A stretch of DNA of 64,000 nt from Rotaria macrura (Eukaryota; Rotifera; Eurotatoria; Philodinida; Philodinidae). A program made the position numbers and the translations under genes. The notes below the pieces were generated by a model. The model made no database searches. It had not been told where the DNA came from and saw only the letters and a program-made list of their open reading frames with translations. Shown piece after piece: positions 61,661 through 64,000 of the stretch (the first letter of the stretch is position 1; the number at the start of each line of letters is the position of its first letter). The stretch spans positions 1-64,000 of the forward strand of contig OENT01000807.1 in the NCBI GenBank assembly GCA_900239685.1, read 5' to 3'.

Positions 61661-62051
61661 CGTCCCTATAGTCATAAAAAGCAAGCGAGGAATATTAACA
61701 CATACTAATGTTCACTTGAAGTCAACAGATGCTTCCATAGAAAGTGAATATTGAATTTTCTAAAATTGTTTTAGTTAAATATCGTTTGGCTAAATGGGGA
61801 TTAAACAAACAACATAATAATTCACATATATATTCGAGTATATTTTCTTTAGTACTTTTATACTTACATATAAACAAATGTGATTATGTAGTAGAAGATT
61901 ATTTATGGACTACCTGGGTATCATTTTCAATATCTCAAAACAAGATACAAATTTTCACAAAATGGTGTACAAATCATTAAAATAAGAACGATTTATGAAT
62001 ACAATTTGCCTTTTTTCTTTTGTTTTAGCACCTTTTAATATTGGTTCAGCG
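61216..62051 (+). other. Weak exon-like stretches, unrecognised
   Basis: A 74-codon open stretch at 61216-61437 (preceded by a CTTCAG acceptor at 61223) reads protein-like, for example SAVCQKILSPKEVIYQLVQF. A second begins after TTTTAG at 61775 (KYRLAKWGLNKQHNN) and a 23-base unit at 62029-62051 is bounded by TTTTAG and GTAAGT. They do not assemble into one convincing frame. They may be exons of an unrecognised gene or remnants of one. Confidence 0.25.
61629..61657. repeat. (AC)n microsatellite
   Basis: Uninterrupted AC dinucleotide run of 29 bases; the longest simple repeat in the window. Confidence 0.95.
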
Positions 62052-64000
62052 GTAAGTCTTGTCTCGTTTGACTATTTTTTACATTACGCCACGACGACAG
62101 AATCTATTAAGCTAAGCTTATTGCCATAGGTAGATTGTTCCAAACAATGTGCGATTCATTCATATTCATCTCTAAGCATATTTCGAGTAGAACTTTGTTG
62201 AAGAACTTTGGGTGCAAACTTTTTGAGATATCTGTAAATATGTCTTCGTTTTTCTATTGTACGAGAGAAGTCCGTCAAGATTTAAAAGAGTAAAAACATT
62301 TTGCATTATTCAATAGATATAACAATAGATGCTTTGGAAACTCATGAACTAAGAGCGACATTTTAATAAGTCTAGTACAATTTACATGAATTAATAATGA
62401 AAATTATCTAATTATATTGATGAAATCACCCAATGCTAATCCAAAAATTTGAAAGGCATCAACTGTTAGTCTGTTTCATCATCTTAATGCAATGCATTTT
62501 TATAGTTTTTAACTCTGTAAATATAATCTTACTTTTCAAACTCCTATAAATCTCTGTAGAAAAATCGATAATGTAAATGTTAAGTACTGACATTTTCAAT
62601 TAGATGGAGCAAAGCTAGATAATAACCGACGTGTGACCAAATAGAAAATAAGAACAATTGTGAACAAATAAATCTCAGATTATATTTTCTTCTTGAATCT
62701 ACGTCGCCTTGTTAATTAAAAATTGACTTGTTAATAAGAATATCAGTTCTCAACTAATTCAAACATCAGAAGTAGTCAAAAACAATAGCAGTTATGACTT
62801 CAGAAGTTTTCTAAATCTATTGGATTTATTGATTGAATTTTAAAAAAACTGTGAAGTGTATGACACGATTGATTCAATATTGAAAAATAGATATCTTTTT
62901 CAGAATACTTTATATTGACACGTAAACGTAATGTTGAATCGGATTGAAATTCAACAATACTTTCAAGTACGAAACATCTGATCTTTATTAGTAGAATGTA
63001 TATTCAATAACGGATTGCAAGGATTTTTTAATAGCATAATAAATTCGTATCAAAAGTTTTTCTTTTCTTTTGTGTAATAAGAGCCTTATTTATTACCGTA
63101 GATTTAAAATTTTAATGAAAATGACGGGATGAACCAATGAATAGTTTGATTTACATGGTATTGATGCATTTAAGCAAATCGCGTTTGTAGAATTTGCGCT
63201 ATCGTTTAAGTATTGAAACATGCTCAAGTTTCATATGTCATTTGATGCATTTCGACATAGTATAAAATGTATCACAAGTGTATTAAAGTGTGCTTTTATC
63301 ATTGTAGATGCTTTTAGTCTAAAGATAAGATGTCTATTCAGTGAGGTTTTTTTACTTGTCAAAATAGTGTCGCAAAATGACAAAGTGTTCAACTAATAAA
63401 ATATGTTGTTCTATTTTAAATTTGTATTTTTTTATGTCAGAAAATAAGTCATACAAATAACATATTTTTCGTATTCTTGTAATCAATAATATTGTTTTTC
63501 TTCTAATATCAATAAATGGATGTATTAGCAAATAGCAACTGCATTCAATTTTTATTAACAACAAAAAGAGAAAAAACATGAAATAATTAAGTCTATTTTC
63601 TCTATCATTTATTAGATAAATAGTAAGCGAGAGTTTTTGTTTTTTCATAGTAATTCACATTGAAAAATATGAAACTATTCTTCGTAAAACAATGAAAAAT
63701 GTTCGATGTATTAAAAAAACGAAAAAATGCTTTACTAATTGATAAATAGATTTCATTGATTGAACTTTTTAAATTCTCATTCATTATGATTTCTTTTTCT
63801 ATTACAAACTACCTTTCACATTTAGTTGACTAATTCATCAATCCGTTCAATCGTATCAGATGTCTCTGATCATATGCTGTCTATGTATTCATACAAGTAA
63901 TTGTTACCTTACTCTTCATCATTACACATCTCAAGTAAAACGATCGATTGAATGAAAACGTGTGCATGTCATTACTTCTCTTTACTTTGCTGTCTTATGT
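62052..64000. other. Intergenic, no gene recognised
   Basis: AT-rich to the window edge, no domain-like open frame, RNA gene or inverted repeat noticed. Confidence 0.5.

Noticed and set aside
1-64000. CRISPR arrays, tRNA or rRNA genes, bacterial operons
   Set aside because: No regularly spaced repeats, no cloverleaf or B-box pattern noticed, and gene structure is eukaryotic; a tRNAscan run would settle tRNAs.

Overview
This is eukaryotic, almost certainly metazoan, nuclear DNA. It is AT-rich, with GT-AG introns that are mostly 50-100 nt and genes on both strands. The predicted proteins are conserved animal ones: SPT6, RALGAPA, HSPA13, frataxin, DPH3, a PLAAT-type acyltransferase and a NALCN-auxiliary-factor-like protein. 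Compact introns, codon bias (CAA, GAA, CAT) and several small terminal-inverted-repeat transposons would fit a bdelloid rotifer, but that is an inference and no diagnostic marker was seen.

Layout. 1-604: a near-perfect palindromic element. 1519-6146: three genes on the minus strand, DPH3 (diphthamide synthesis), a PLAAT/LRAT-domain lipid acyltransferase, and a FAM155/NLF-1-like cysteine-rich membrane protein. 6147-12320: about 6 kb without a recognisable gene, holding a CpG-richer block and an assembly gap flanked by a 279-bp direct duplication. 12321-13137: frataxin and a 51-residue STMP1-like mitochondrial microprotein in tandem on the minus strand. 15030-20994: a seven-exon minus-strand gene for an unrecognised 1046-residue AT-hook, Gln-rich protein. 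21426-22742: intronless HSPA13, divergent from RALGAPA (23238-40986, about 31 exons, plus strand), the catalytic subunit of the Ral GTPase-activating complex. 41761-45762: mobile-element debris. 46003-56015: SUPT6H in 17 exons, with two TIR elements inside introns. 57913-60303: a possibly broken unrecognised gene and an F-box gene, both minus strand. 60304-64000: nearly empty, with weak exon-like stretches.

There is no operon-like pathway. The genes are housekeeping and signalling genes: translation-factor modification, mitochondrial Fe-S chemistry, ER/microsomal chaperoning, Ral signalling, transcription elongation and ubiquitin ligase adaptors. The less ordinary items are the AT-hook protein with a triplicated short motif, a 29-nt candidate microexon that would switch the RALGAPA C-terminus, the STMP1-like microprotein beside frataxin, and five well-delimited TIR transposons of four apparent superfamilies. 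Exon boundaries were read by eye from splice signals, phase and remembered family conservation; every multi-exon model listed with a full exon chain keeps frame through all joins.
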